A stretch of 64,000 bases of DNA from Sphingomonas sp. GC_Shp_5. Its GTDB lineage: Bacteria > Pseudomonadota > Alphaproteobacteria > Sphingomonadales > Sphingomonadaceae. Location of the stretch: assembly GCF_026540855.1 (NCBI RefSeq), contig NZ_JALNUP010000018.1, positions 1 to 64,000 of the forward strand, given 5' to 3'. Under the pieces are notes generated by a model that saw nothing but the letters and a program-made list of their open reading frames with translations, searched no databases and was not told the origin of the DNA. The translations under genes were made by a program, and so were the position numbers. This document shows, piece after piece, positions 7,813-15,904 of this stretch (within the stretch, counting starts at the first letter, position 1; every line of letters starts with the position of its first letter).

Positions 7813-8715
7813 CTAATCGAGAAAGGCATCAAGCGCTTGCCGGAATAGCGCTGGTTGGTCGAGCATCACGAAATGGGCGGAATCACCGACGGCGACAAAG
7901 GTCACGTGCGGGGCGTCTGCATAGGCGGCGCGGTATAGCGCGTCGGCCTGCGACTTGGTGGGGCCGCTCGCCGACCAGGGGTAGACGAGCGTGATCGGCG
8001 CCACGATGGTCTTCATCGCCGGGCGCAAATCGGTGGTCATGTCTTCGTACATCGCCTGGCCCGACACCCGGGGGTCTGCCGCCTTGACCCAGGCCGCCAC
8101 CAGCGCACGCGACTCCGGCTTGGCGGCAAGTCGATCAGCGGTCGCCTGTGCCAGCGCATCGCTGGCGGGTTGGCCATAGCTCGCCACCTGCGCGTCGCGC
8201 ATTGCCCGGGCGCGCGGCTCGACCATGGCGACGGTCGCAGCCGGCGAAAACAGCGTGCCGATGAAAGGCAAGGAGTCGACGATCATCAGCCTGCCGGCAT
8301 CGTCCGGATGCGCCTTGGCGAGCATCAGCGCGACCAGCCCACCCATCGAATGGCCGACCACCGCGGCCCCGGCGATCTTCTCCTTGGCGATCAGCCCGTG
8401 CAGGTCGTCGACGACGCCGTCGAGGATGCCCGGCGACAGATTGGCGCCCGCGGCGTCGCCGCCAAAGCCGTTGACCTGCACGACATAGACGCGGTGAGCC
8501 CTGGCAAGCTCGGGCACGACGCCGTCCCATACCGCGCGTGGGCTGGACAGGCCCGGGATCAGGATGATCGGCGCACCCTTGCCGATCGCGACGACCGACA
8601 GGTGCGCCATCTGCGTAGCGGGGGCACTCGCCGCAGCGTGACCGGCCGCGGGGTGGAATGACAGCCCCAGCGTCATGGCGACGGCGGCAAGGCGCAAGCC
8701 GAAATAGCGGATCAT
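7813..8715 (-). CDS. Secreted alpha/beta hydrolase
   Basis: A 300-aa alpha/beta hydrolase. Residues 1-30 form a Sec signal peptide ending around AGHAAAS, so the enzyme is probably periplasmic or secreted. The nucleophile elbow is GHSMGG, the oxyanion region is IPGLSSPRAVWDG, and the catalytic His is in GDSAHFVMLDQP near the C-terminus. The pattern is typical of pimeloyl-ester/haloperoxidase-like esterases; the substrate cannot be told. Its start lies one base from the stop of the Xre-type regulator at 8717-8920 upstream on the same strand, so the three minus-strand genes 9360-7813 form an operon. Confidence 0.85.
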   Translation of the reverse strand: MIRYFGLRLAAVAMTLGLSFHPAAGHAAASAPATQMAHLSVVAIGKGAPIILIPGLSSPRAVWDGVVPELARAHRVYVVQVNGFGGDAAGANLSPGILDGVVDDLHGLIAKEKIAGAAVVGHSMGGLVALMLAKAHPDDAGRLMIVDSLPFIGTLFSPAATVAMVEPRARAMRDAQVASYGQPASDALAQATADRLAAKPESRALVAAWVKAADPRVSGQAMYEDMTTDLRPAMKTIVAPITLVYPWSASGPTKSQADALYRAAYADAPHVTFVAVGDSAHFVMLDQPALFRQALDAFLD

Positions 8716-8716
8716 A

Positions 8717-8920
8717 TCACTTCTCCTTGGATTGGCTGATGAACACGTCTTCGATGGCGAGGGCGAACAGTTCCGCGATCTTGAAGGCGAGCGGTAGCGA
8801 GGGGTCGTAACGGCCGGTCTCGATCGCGTTGACGCTCTGGCGGCTGACCTCGAGAAGATCGCCGAGGTGCTGCTGGCTCCAGCCCCGTTCCGCCCGCAGG
8901 GCGCGGATGTGGTTGTTCAT
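8717..8920 (-). CDS. Xre-family helix-turn-helix regulator
   Basis: A 67-aa single-domain HTH_3 (Cro/C1) protein: MNNHIRALRAERGWSQQHLG, followed by the recognition helix VSRQSVNAIETGRYDPSLPLAFKIAELF. The DIEDVF-type ending is typical of the small YozG/YgzD-like group. The ATG at 8920 overlaps the stop of the membrane-protein gene upstream by four bases (ATGA), so the two are translationally coupled; the longer frame to 8986 runs through that gene and is rejected. A coupled small membrane protein plus tiny Xre regulator is a common regulatory pair, in which the regulator usually represses its own operon. Confidence 0.88.
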   Translation of the reverse strand: MNNHIRALRAERGWSQQHLGDLLEVSRQSVNAIETGRYDPSLPLAFKIAELFALAIEDVFISQSKEK

Positions 8921-9360
8921 GCCGCCCCCCGCTCGGCCATTCTGTTGATGCAGCGCCCGGCGCCAAGCCCGGCGAACCACACGCACGGCCAGGCATAGCC
9001 GGCCGCATGGGGCGCCAGATCAAACCCCTCGAGGAACCCCCATATTGTCGCGGCCGTCATCGCTATCCCGGTCGCGATGAGCGACTGGCGGGTGAACAGC
9101 ATGCGCAGATATTCGTCATGCTCATCGACGAGGTACGTCCCCGCCGCGACAAAGAAGCCGACGACCGGCAGCGCCGGCAGAACGCCGAGCGCGATGGCCG
9201 TTGGTCCCGTCACCAGGTGACGAGAGAGCAGGAAGACGGTGGGGAAGAGCAAGGCGGCATAGACGACCGCCAGGATCAGGACACGGCGGTTGTAGCGTTG
9301 TTGAGCGGGTGAGAAGCGCAAGACGACCTCCTTCGATTCGGTGTGAAGGAAGCTTGTCAT
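8917..9360 (-). CDS. Four-helix inner-membrane protein paired with Xre regulator
   Basis: A 147-aa protein with four predicted transmembrane helices (about residues 26-46, 52-73, 90-109 and 118-136) and a short charged N-terminus. The loop DEHDEYLRML between helices 2 and 3 is like those of small membrane proteins that travel with YozG-type regulators. No enzymatic motif is seen. It is the first gene of the operon with the Xre protein (4-base overlap) and the secreted hydrolase. Its function is unknown; it may sense the membrane and tune the regulator. Confidence 0.75.
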   Translation of the reverse strand: MTSFLHTESKEVVLRFSPAQQRYNRRVLILAVVYAALLFPTVFLLSRHLVTGPTAIALGVLPALPVVGFFVAAGTYLVDEHDEYLRMLFTRQSLIATGIAMTAATIWGFLEGFDLAPHAAGYAWPCVWFAGLGAGRCINRMAERGAA

Positions 9361-9492
9361 GGAAAGGAGGCTTTACGTCAAGTGTGCTTTACGTCTTTTC
9401 TACTGTACGGTGCCGATCTGCCTTGACAGCTTGGCCTAAACCACGCCGGGAAGTCGGGCCGTGAGGGCGACTTGCATGATCGATCCGGAGAC

Positions 9493-9777
9493 TCAGCCTT
9501 CGTGACGATCAGGTGCGACGGCGTCGCCGCCGGGACGCTTCAGCGCCAAGGCAAGGATCAAGCCTGCGCCAATTTGCAGCAGGCCATACGCCCGGCGGCG
9601 TGCCGGATGAGCGGCGAACGGGCGCACGAGAACGTCGACGGCGTTGATGTCCGATCGCCAGAGGCCGACGTGACGCGTGGGTTGGAGCAAGCCCAGCAGT
9701 CCGTCCCCGATCATGAACACGGCGGCCATCTCTGCAGATCGTCGGATTCCAAGCTGTACGGCGGTCGGATCGTTCAT
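9493..9777 (-). CDS. Small membrane protein of unknown function
   Basis: A 94-aa protein with two hydrophobic segments (about residues 15-33 and 62-80) joined by a polar loop carrying HVGLWRSD and PFAAHPARRRAYG. A GGGAGAA ribosome-binding site precedes the ATG at 9777. No domain is recognised. It stands alone between the hydrolase operon and the glycoside cluster. Confidence 0.6.
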   Translation of the reverse strand: MNDPTAVQLGIRRSAEMAAVFMIGDGLLGLLQPTRHVGLWRSDINAVDVLVRPFAAHPARRRAYGLLQIGAGLILALALKRPGGDAVAPDRHEG

Positions 9778-9917
9778 CGCTGTTCTCCCGGGGCATCAAC
9801 GCACGTCGCAGCGTCCTGGCCACAGGATTTTGGTCAAGCGACCTGCGTGTGCCGCGCCTGAAACTGTTCGGCTGATCTCAGTATGCAGAGATCGTGAGGC
9901 GCATGGCGGTCATCGGT

Positions 9918-10757
9918 CTACACGGTGCAGGTTCGTACCGCCTGTGTCAGCGCCGACAGCGGGTCGCCTTGCGGCACGAATTCATGCGCGACATAGCCTT
10001 GGAAGCCGAGATCGGCGATGCTGCGGGCGACCGCGCGCCAATTCACTTCCTGCGTATCGTCGAGGTTGTGGCGCCCCGGCACGCCGCCGGTGTGGAAATG
10101 ACCGATCCACTGGATGTTCTTCCTGATCGTGTCGATCAGATCGCCTTCCATGATCTGCATGTGGTAACTATCGTACAGCAGCTTCACCCGCGGCGAGTTT
10201 ACCTGCCGGGCGACGCTCGCGCCCCAGGCGGTATGGTCGGCCATGTAATCGGGGTGGTCCACCTTGCTGTTGAGCAGCTCCATGCAGATCGTCACGTCAT
10301 GGTCTTCGGCGATGCGCTTGACCCGGTTCAGGCCGGCAACGGTATTGGCTATACCCTCCTCGTCGGAGAGGCCCCGCCGGTTGCCCGAAAAGGCGATCAC
10401 GTTGGGCACGCCTGCCTTGGCGGCCTGCGGAATGCCAACACGCAATGCCCGCTCGATCGCTGCGTGATTCTCCCGCCGGTTGAGGCCATTGGGGATGGTC
10501 ATGATATCGGCGGCATAACCCATGGTGCAGCGCAGCCCGTAGCGGCGTGGCGTGTCGTAATCGGCCGGGTTGAGCAGATCGATGCCTTGCAGCCCGATGC
10601 GCGCCGCGGCGGCGCACAGCCGATCAAGCGGGATATCGTTGTAGCACCAGCGGCTGACCGACTGCTTCAGCCGGCCGGCAGGCGCGGCAACGGCGGGAAG
10701 CGCCGCGATCGTCAAGGCGGCGGTGGACGAGCCGATAAGGGCGCGGCGTGTGATCAT
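9918..10757 (-). CDS. Tat-exported hydroxypyruvate-isomerase-like TIM-barrel protein
   Basis: A 279-aa protein of the sugar phosphate isomerase/epimerase (AP-endonuclease-2-like TIM barrel) superfamily. It begins with a twin-arginine signal (ITRRALIGSSTAALTIAAL), so the start is the ATG at 10757 with GGAAG upstream, not the frame reaching 11252. The C-terminal half has the hydroxypyruvate isomerase signature HTGGVPGRHNLDDTQEVNW, plus metal-site Glu/Asp/His residues (CMELLNS, YDSYHMQ, HEFVP). The cytoplasmic Hyi converts hydroxypyruvate to tartronate semialdehyde; an exported member suggests instead an isomerase or lyase on a free (perhaps 3-keto) sugar. It lies at the far end of the glycoside cluster, separated from the GMC gene by the small plus-strand gene at 10879. 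Confidence 0.82.
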   Translation of the reverse strand: MITRRALIGSSTAALTIAALPAVAAPAGRLKQSVSRWCYNDIPLDRLCAAAARIGLQGIDLLNPADYDTPRRYGLRCTMGYAADIMTIPNGLNRRENHAAIERALRVGIPQAAKAGVPNVIAFSGNRRGLSDEEGIANTVAGLNRVKRIAEDHDVTICMELLNSKVDHPDYMADHTAWGASVARQVNSPRVKLLYDSYHMQIMEGDLIDTIRKNIQWIGHFHTGGVPGRHNLDDTQEVNWRAVARSIADLGFQGYVAHEFVPQGDPLSALTQAVRTCTV

Positions 10758-10878
10758 CGCTGTTGCTTCCTGTAAACGCCTAATGCTGTGGCGATCCGCG
10801 TGCAGATAGTGGAACCCGACGTTCCGGTTCGGCATTGATGCTCCAGGCTTATGGGATCGTGGATCCGAGGAGGCGTGG

Positions 10879-11139
10879 ATGCTGGACCTGGTGATGACCG
10901 CCGCTGCCCTGATGGCGGCGACGCCCATGGTGGGCCAATCGGGCGCGCCCGACACATCGTCGAGACCCGCGGCTGATCGGGAGAAGACCCCGGTCGATGC
11001 CGCCGGCCATCCCAAGCCGCGACGCACGCCTGCGCCGACCAAGACACCGCCGCCGCGAGAACCGGACGGCGTGGTCCCGCCGGGCGCACCGGGCACCGGC
11101 AATCCAACCATCCCGGGCGCGGCCACGACGCCGCGCTGA
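10879..11139 (+). CDS. Small secreted Pro/Thr-rich protein
   Basis: An 86-aa protein with a short hydrophobic N-terminus (MLDLVMTAAALMAATPMVG), probably a signal peptide, then a low-complexity Pro/Thr/Ala/Gly tail with positive patches (HPKPRRTPAPTKTPPPREP). A strong GAGGAGG site lies just before the ATG. No domain is recognised. It is on the opposite strand to the surrounding sugar-oxidation genes and may be unrelated to them. Low-complexity coding in high-GC DNA can arise by chance, which limits confidence. Confidence 0.5.
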   Translation: MLDLVMTAAALMAATPMVGQSGAPDTSSRPAADREKTPVDAAGHPKPRRTPAPTKTPPPREPDGVVPPGAPGTGNPTIPGAATTPR

Positions 11140-11164
11140 GGGCGTCGCGGCAGGCACCTGGGTG

Positions 11165-12850
11165 CTATGCCGCCGTCGCGCGGAAGGTCTTCACGGCATG
11201 GTCGGCGGCGCGGGTCGTCAAGGCCATGAAGGTCAGCGACGGGTTGACGCACGCGGCCGAGGCCATTTGGGCGCCATCGGTGACATAGAGGTTGCTCGCC
11301 TCATGCGCCTGGTTCCAGCTGTTGAGGACGGAGGCGCGCGGATCGCGTCCCATGCGGGCGCCCCCCATCTCGTGGATCGAGTCGCCCGGCACGTGCTTTT
11401 CCTCGCTGCTGGTGACGTTGGTCAGTCCTGCCCCGCGCAACATCTTCTCGCCCTGCTCGCGCGCGTCCGCCATCATCTTCAGCTCATTGTCGCGGAAGGA
11501 GACATCGAACCGCATCAGCGGGACGCCGAAACGGTCGACCTTGCTCGGGTGCAGCGTGACCCGATTGTCCTCATAGGGCAGGCATTCACCGAACGCGCCC
11601 ATGCCGAACTTCCAGCCACCGTAGCGGCGCAGGCCGTTCTTCATCGCGGCGCCGAACCCTACCGGCGCCGCCACCGGTCGATAAGCACCGCCCTGATAGC
11701 CATAGCCGCGCCTGAACCCGAGGCCATCGTCGGTGCCGGCCATGTTGCGGAACCGGGGGATATAGACCTGGCCGGGACGGCGGCCATATTCGATATACTC
11801 CTCCATGCCGGGAATATCGCCGCTGACGTTGACGCGGAAGATATGGTCCATGACGTAGCGGCCGAGCGTGCCGCTGGCATCGAAGTGGCTGCGCTCGCTG
11901 CCCGGCGCGCGCGAGTTCATCAGGATCTGCACCGATCCGATCGTCGACGCGCAGAGGAAGACGAGGTTGGCGCGGACCGTCTGCGCCTGGCCGGTGTTCG
12001 CATCGACATAACGCACGCCGGTGACGCGCTTGGCCGCGGCGTCATATTCGAGGTTCGTCACCACGGCATCGGATTGCAGCGTCAGCCGCCCGGTCGCGCG
12101 GGCCGCGGGGAGGGTGACCGCCTGCGTCGAGAAATAGGCGCCGAACGAGCAGCCGTTGCTGCATTGGTTGCGGAACTGGCACTTGGTCCGGTTCTGCTCG
12201 GGCTTGTCTTCGGTGATGTTGGACAGGCGCGCGTGGATCAGCTTGCGGCCGGGAAAGCTCGTCTCGAGGCCGCCTTTCATCCACTTCTCGGCGACGTTCA
12301 TGGGCATCGGCGGCATGAATTCGCTGTCGGGCAGATACGGCAAATTCTCGCGTGATCCCGAGACGCCGATGTACTTCTCGACATAGGCATACCAGGGCTC
12401 GAGATCCCCGTAGCGGATCGGCCAGTCGCCGGCGACGCCCTCGCGCTTGTTGGCCTCGAAATCGTCGGGGCTCCAGCGGAAGCTCCACCGCCCCCAGATC
12501 AGCGACTTGCCGCCCACCGCCGCCGGCCGGATCCAGCGGAATTCCTTGCCCTCGTCGAACGCATAGGGGTTCAGCCGGTCGTCATTGTAGAATTGCAGGT
12601 TGCTGGTCGACACATAGCCGTATTTGGCGATGAAATAATCGCTAGCGACGACCTGCGGCGGGACGACGCCACGCGCGGGGAGCTCGAAGGCGGGCTTGCC
12701 GTCATAGGTATAGCCCTCCTGATGCTCGACCATGTGGCCGCGATCGAGCATCAGGACGCGCAGGCCCTTTTCGGTCAGCTCCTTGGCCGCGAACCCGCCG
12801 CTGACCCCGGAGCCGATGACAATCGCGTCGAACCGATCGGTCGATGCCAT
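11165..12850 (-). CDS. GMC-family sugar dehydrogenase, FAD catalytic subunit
   Basis: A 561-aa glucose-methanol-choline oxidoreductase. The FAD-binding Rossmann motif is IVIGSGVSGGFAAKEL (residues 10-25); a cysteine cluster lies at 224/230/234 (C-x5-C-x3-C); the C-terminal catalytic region has HEMGGARMG and the closing GMC block NPSLTFMALTTRAADH. The start is the ATG at 12850 (MASTDRF), not the longer frame. It has no signal peptide. In related membrane gluconate/glucoside-3-dehydrogenases this subunit is carried through the Tat system by the small subunit, here encoded at 13712-14275. Electrons would pass to the cytochrome c at 14360. With DUF1080 and Gfo/Idh neighbours, oxidation of a glycoside at C3 is the likely reaction. 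The family is certain; the substrate is inferred. Confidence 0.9.
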   Translation of the reverse strand: MASTDRFDAIVIGSGVSGGFAAKELTEKGLRVLMLDRGHMVEHQEGYTYDGKPAFELPARGVVPPQVVASDYFIAKYGYVSTSNLQFYNDDRLNPYAFDEGKEFRWIRPAAVGGKSLIWGRWSFRWSPDDFEANKREGVAGDWPIRYGDLEPWYAYVEKYIGVSGSRENLPYLPDSEFMPPMPMNVAEKWMKGGLETSFPGRKLIHARLSNITEDKPEQNRTKCQFRNQCSNGCSFGAYFSTQAVTLPAARATGRLTLQSDAVVTNLEYDAAAKRVTGVRYVDANTGQAQTVRANLVFLCASTIGSVQILMNSRAPGSERSHFDASGTLGRYVMDHIFRVNVSGDIPGMEEYIEYGRRPGQVYIPRFRNMAGTDDGLGFRRGYGYQGGAYRPVAAPVGFGAAMKNGLRRYGGWKFGMGAFGECLPYEDNRVTLHPSKVDRFGVPLMRFDVSFRDNELKMMADAREQGEKMLRGAGLTNVTSSEEKHVPGDSIHEMGGARMGRDPRASVLNSWNQAHEASNLYVTDGAQMASAACVNPSLTFMALTTRAADHAVKTFRATAA

Positions 12851-12872
12851 GATGGGTACCTTCCTTCCAGGA

Positions 12873-13715
12873 TCAAAACCGCAGCGCGGCGAGGTTGCGG
12901 TAGCTGGTGGCGATGTCGGGAAAATACGGAGCCGGTGCCTCGTCGTTCTCGACAAAGAAGTGCCGCACGCCAGCCGCGCTCGGCAGGCGGAACAGCGCAG
13001 CGAAGTCGATCGTGCCGGTGCCCACCGCCGCCATCGATCGATCGGCGCGCATATCCTTGACGTGGAACGAGTAGAGCCGCCTGCCGAGCTTCTTTACCAG
13101 GCCCGGCAGATCAGCGCCGGCGTGCGCCGCCCAATAAAGATCGAGCTCGAACTTGACGAGCGTCGGATCGGTTTCCGCGATCAGCCGGTCGTACAGGCGC
13201 ACACCCTTGGACCGGCCCGTGAACTCGAAATCATGGTTGTGATAGGCAAAGCCGAGCCCTGCCGCGCGTAACCGCTTGGCGAGGGGATCGAGATTGCGCA
13301 GGACCGGCTCGAAGCCTGCCTCCGTGCGCTGCTCGTCGGGCAGCCACGGCAGGATCACCGTTTCCGCTCCCAGGGTCTTGGCCATCGTCACCGCGGCGTC
13401 GAATCGGTCCGTCAGCATCGGATAGGGGATGTGCACCGACGGTGCCTTCAGCCCCAGCCGATCGAGCGTGCGGCGCAACATGGCATGATCCATGGTGTCA
13501 TAGCCACCACCGCCGAACTCGACCTCGCGATAGCCGATGCGGGCGATTTTCTCCAAGGTGCCGACCGGGTCCTTCTCGAACACGTCGCGCACGGTGAAGA
13601 GTTGCAGGCCCACCGCACCGACCTGTTTGGCCGTGGCGCCTGATGACATGCCCAGCATCGCCAAGGCCGCGGTGCCGCCTAGGCCCATGAGAACATGACG
13701 CCGATCCATGATCAT
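12873..13715 (-). CDS. Tat-exported sugar isomerase/epimerase-type TIM barrel
   Basis: A 280-aa protein of the xylose-isomerase-like TIM-barrel superfamily. A twin-arginine signal (MDRRHVLMGLGGTAALAML) precedes the barrel. Candidate metal ligands are Glu in REVEFGG, His/Asp in YHNHDFEF, Asp in FELDLYW, His in FHVKDM and Glu in FFVENDE. YHNHxFEF and FHVKD are the hallmark motifs of the 3-keto-sugar/inosose-processing branch. The start at 13715 overlaps the stop of the subunit-3 gene by four bases, and the stop is 22 nt before the GMC start, so all three are one operon. It is exported, so it probably acts on the oxidised sugar made by the dehydrogenase; epimerase or eliminase activity cannot be distinguished by eye. 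Confidence 0.85.
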   Translation of the reverse strand: MIMDRRHVLMGLGGTAALAMLGMSSGATAKQVGAVGLQLFTVRDVFEKDPVGTLEKIARIGYREVEFGGGGYDTMDHAMLRRTLDRLGLKAPSVHIPYPMLTDRFDAAVTMAKTLGAETVILPWLPDEQRTEAGFEPVLRNLDPLAKRLRAAGLGFAYHNHDFEFTGRSKGVRLYDRLIAETDPTLVKFELDLYWAAHAGADLPGLVKKLGRRLYSFHVKDMRADRSMAAVGTGTIDFAALFRLPSAAGVRHFFVENDEAPAPYFPDIATSYRNLAALRF

Positions 13716-14275
13716 GCCGAATACACCTTGTTGACGTTGGAATAGAGGAAGGCGCCATTATACTCGGCTGGCACCGGCAAATATTCGCGCTCCTGCGTCA
13801 TGCCGATCTCCGACGTGTAATAGCCGGTGATGACGAGCTGGCGGAACTTGTCGAAGAAGTCGGCGCCACCGGCGAAGCGATTGTCCATCGCCGCGGTCAG
13901 CAGCGCATCCTGCTGCGCCGGCGTGGCGCGGGCGGCCGACAGCGTGTAATTGGTCATGCTGCGCGCCTCGATGGCATCGAGCCCGGCGATGATCGGCAGG
14001 CGCTCTGCCGGCAGCGACCAATCGGCGAGCAGCTTGTCGATATAGTCGGGCACGCCCGCGGCGATCGCGCCTGGCGTGTCGGTGGTCGGGATGACACGGT
14101 CGCTGAGCGCGGTCATGGTGGCATGCTGGGCCGGCGTGAATACCCTCACGCTCGGGGCACCGATATCGATGACGGGCCGCGCGTCGCGCCCGGCGGCGCG
14201 CGCGATCGGCGCGAACAAGGTGCTGCCGAACATCGCGGCGACGCCGATCAACGCACTTCTGCGATCAATGATCAT
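13712..14275 (-). CDS. Gluconate 2-dehydrogenase subunit 3-like small subunit (Tat signal)
   Basis: A 187-aa protein of the gluconate 2-dehydrogenase subunit 3 family. The N-terminus is a Tat signal (DRRSALIGVAAMFGSTLFAP) and the body shows the family pattern: FTPAQHATMTALSDRVIPTTDTPGA, then a helical C-terminal half with FFDKFRQLVITGYYTSEIGM. A GGAGAGAG site precedes the ATG at 14275. These subunits escort the signal-less GMC flavoprotein across the membrane and are needed for its activity. It sits between the cytochrome c gene and the TIM-barrel/GMC genes, giving a three-component dehydrogenase (cytochrome, small, large). Confidence 0.88.
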   Translation of the reverse strand: MIIDRRSALIGVAAMFGSTLFAPIARAAGRDARPVIDIGAPSVRVFTPAQHATMTALSDRVIPTTDTPGAIAAGVPDYIDKLLADWSLPAERLPIIAGLDAIEARSMTNYTLSAARATPAQQDALLTAAMDNRFAGGADFFDKFRQLVITGYYTSEIGMTQEREYLPVPAEYNGAFLYSNVNKVYSA

Positions 14276-14359
14276 GCTTCTCTCTCCCGGCTTCCGTGTC
14301 TCTGCCGTCCACCGCCGCCGCCTCCGCTATGACGGTAGGCAAGGGGCGGCGGCCATTCG

Positions 14360-14746
14360 TTATTTTGCGGTTTCGGCCTTCAGATAGGCGATGATCGCGG
14401 CCCGCTTGGCCGGGTCGGCGACGCCGATCGGCATGCGTGTGCCCGGAACCAGTTTCTGCGGGCCCGCCAGGAAGGTCGACAGGGTCTTGTCGTCCCATTT
14501 GAGCCCCGCCTTCTTCAGCGCCGGCGAGTAAGTATAACCGGGCGCCGAGGCTGCCGGGCGGGTGAAGACGCCGTTGAGGTTCGGCCCGATGCCGTTGCGC
14601 CCGCCCTTCTCGACCGTGTGGCACGCGCGACATTGCCCGAACACCTGTGCGCTGGATGCGGGAGCCTGCGCGATGGACGGCGCGGTCACGAGGCCGAACA
14701 CCCCGATCCCGATTGCCGCTCCGGTGAACGCCAACAGCAGCTTCAT
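14360..14746 (-). CDS. Class I cytochrome c, electron acceptor
   Basis: A 128-aa c-type cytochrome with a Sec signal peptide (residues 1-27, ending SIAQA), a single haem site C39-R-A-C42-H43 and a probable axial ligand Met105 in PGTRMPIGV. The GIGPNLNGVFTR and LKWDDKTLSTFLAGP motifs are typical of the soluble cytochrome c2/c550 class. It directly abuts the Gfo/Idh gene upstream (its ATG ends one base before that stop) and precedes the subunit-3 gene, so it probably takes electrons from the GMC dehydrogenase to the respiratory chain. Confidence 0.9.
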   Translation of the reverse strand: MKLLLAFTGAAIGIGVFGLVTAPSIAQAPASSAQVFGQCRACHTVEKGGRNGIGPNLNGVFTRPAASAPGYTYSPALKKAGLKWDDKTLSTFLAGPQKLVPGTRMPIGVADPAKRAAIIAYLKAETAK

Positions 14747-15904
14747 TCAGTCTCTCCTGTGTTCTTTATCACGATCGATCGCATGCCATTTGCTGTCCGA
14801 CGCGGCGTTCGCCACGACCGCCTCGACGAAGCGCATCGTGCGCAGGCCATCGGCGATATCGGGAAAGCGCGGGTGCTTCTCGCCGCGAACCGCCGCAGCC
14901 AGGCCGCGGTAAATGTTCGCGAACGCCTCGATATAGCCCTCGGGGTGACCGGACGGCGTGCGGAACTGCGCGGCGACGCTCGGGTCCAGAGACGGTCCAC
15001 CGGCGCGGACCTGCTCGGTCGGCCGGTCAAGCCAGCGCAGGGTGAGCGTGTTCGGCTCCATCTGCGACCATTCCAGCCCGCCTTGCGCGCCATGAATACG
15101 CAGCCTCAGCCCGTTTTCCTCGCCGGCCGCGACCTGCGTCACCTTGAGCACGCCGCGCGCACCACCCTCGAAGCGGAGCAGCGCGCTGACATCGTCGTCG
15201 AGCCGGCGCCCCGCGACATGGGTGGCAAGATCCGCGCACAGCGTGTCCGCCCGCAAGCCGGAGACATGCTCGGCCAGCTGAAACGCATGGGTACCGATGT
15301 CGCCGAGGCAGCCGCCGGCGCCGGCCCGTGCCGGATCGGTGCGCCATTCGGCCTGACGGTTGCCCTCGCGATCGATCGCCTGGCTCAACCAGCCCTGAAG
15401 ATACTCCACCTGGACCAGGCGGATCGGGCCGAGATCGCCCCGGCTGACGCGCAGCCGCGCCTCCTCGATCAGCGGATAGGCGGCATAGGTGAAGGCCAGC
15501 GCGAACTGCCGCCCGCTGGCCGACACCGCTGCGGCAATCGCCTCCGCCTCCGCGACGGTCATCGCCATCGGCTTCTCGCACATCACGTGAAACCCGGCTT
15601 CGAGCGCGGCGATCGCCATCGGTGCATGAAGGTAATTGGGGGTGACGATCGCGATCGCATCGATGCGCTCGGCCGCCGGCAGGGCGTGCTCGCCGGCGAT
15701 CATCGCGTCCAGCGTGGGGTAGACGCGTCGGGCGTCCAGCCCCAGGGCGTCGCCGGTGCGGGTGTTGCGGCCGGCATCGCTGCTGAACGAGCCGGCGGCC
15801 AGCCGCCAGTCGCCATCCAGCGCCGCGGCACGGCGATGCACGGCGCCGATGAACGCGCCTTCGCCGCCACCGACCATGCCCAGGCGAAGCGGCTGCCGCG
15901 GCAT
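14747..15904 (-). CDS. Gfo/Idh/MocA family NAD(P)-dependent oxidoreductase (cytoplasmic)
   Basis: A 385-aa protein with an N-terminal Rossmann domain (LGMVGGGEGAFIGAVHRRA) and the family motif CEKPMA (about 108-113), followed by the C-terminal alpha/beta substrate domain with GGCLGDIGTHAFQLAEHV, whose GDIGTH supplies the conserved Asp/His. There is no signal peptide, unlike the second Gfo/Idh at 19316. Such enzymes oxidise or reduce pyranose carbons, often at C3. The gene overlaps the sugar-isomerase gene upstream by one base (15904) and abuts the cytochrome gene. In the proposed pathway it would reduce a 3-keto sugar to a usable sugar inside the cell. Confidence 0.88.
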   Translation of the reverse strand: MPRQPLRLGMVGGGEGAFIGAVHRRAAALDGDWRLAAGSFSSDAGRNTRTGDALGLDARRVYPTLDAMIAGEHALPAAERIDAIAIVTPNYLHAPMAIAALEAGFHVMCEKPMAMTVAEAEAIAAAVSASGRQFALAFTYAAYPLIEEARLRVSRGDLGPIRLVQVEYLQGWLSQAIDREGNRQAEWRTDPARAGAGGCLGDIGTHAFQLAEHVSGLRADTLCADLATHVAGRRLDDDVSALLRFEGGARGVLKVTQVAAGEENGLRLRIHGAQGGLEWSQMEPNTLTLRWLDRPTEQVRAGGPSLDPSVAAQFRTPSGHPEGYIEAFANIYRGLAAAVRGEKHPRFPDIADGLRTMRFVEAVVANAASDSKWHAIDRDKEHRRD

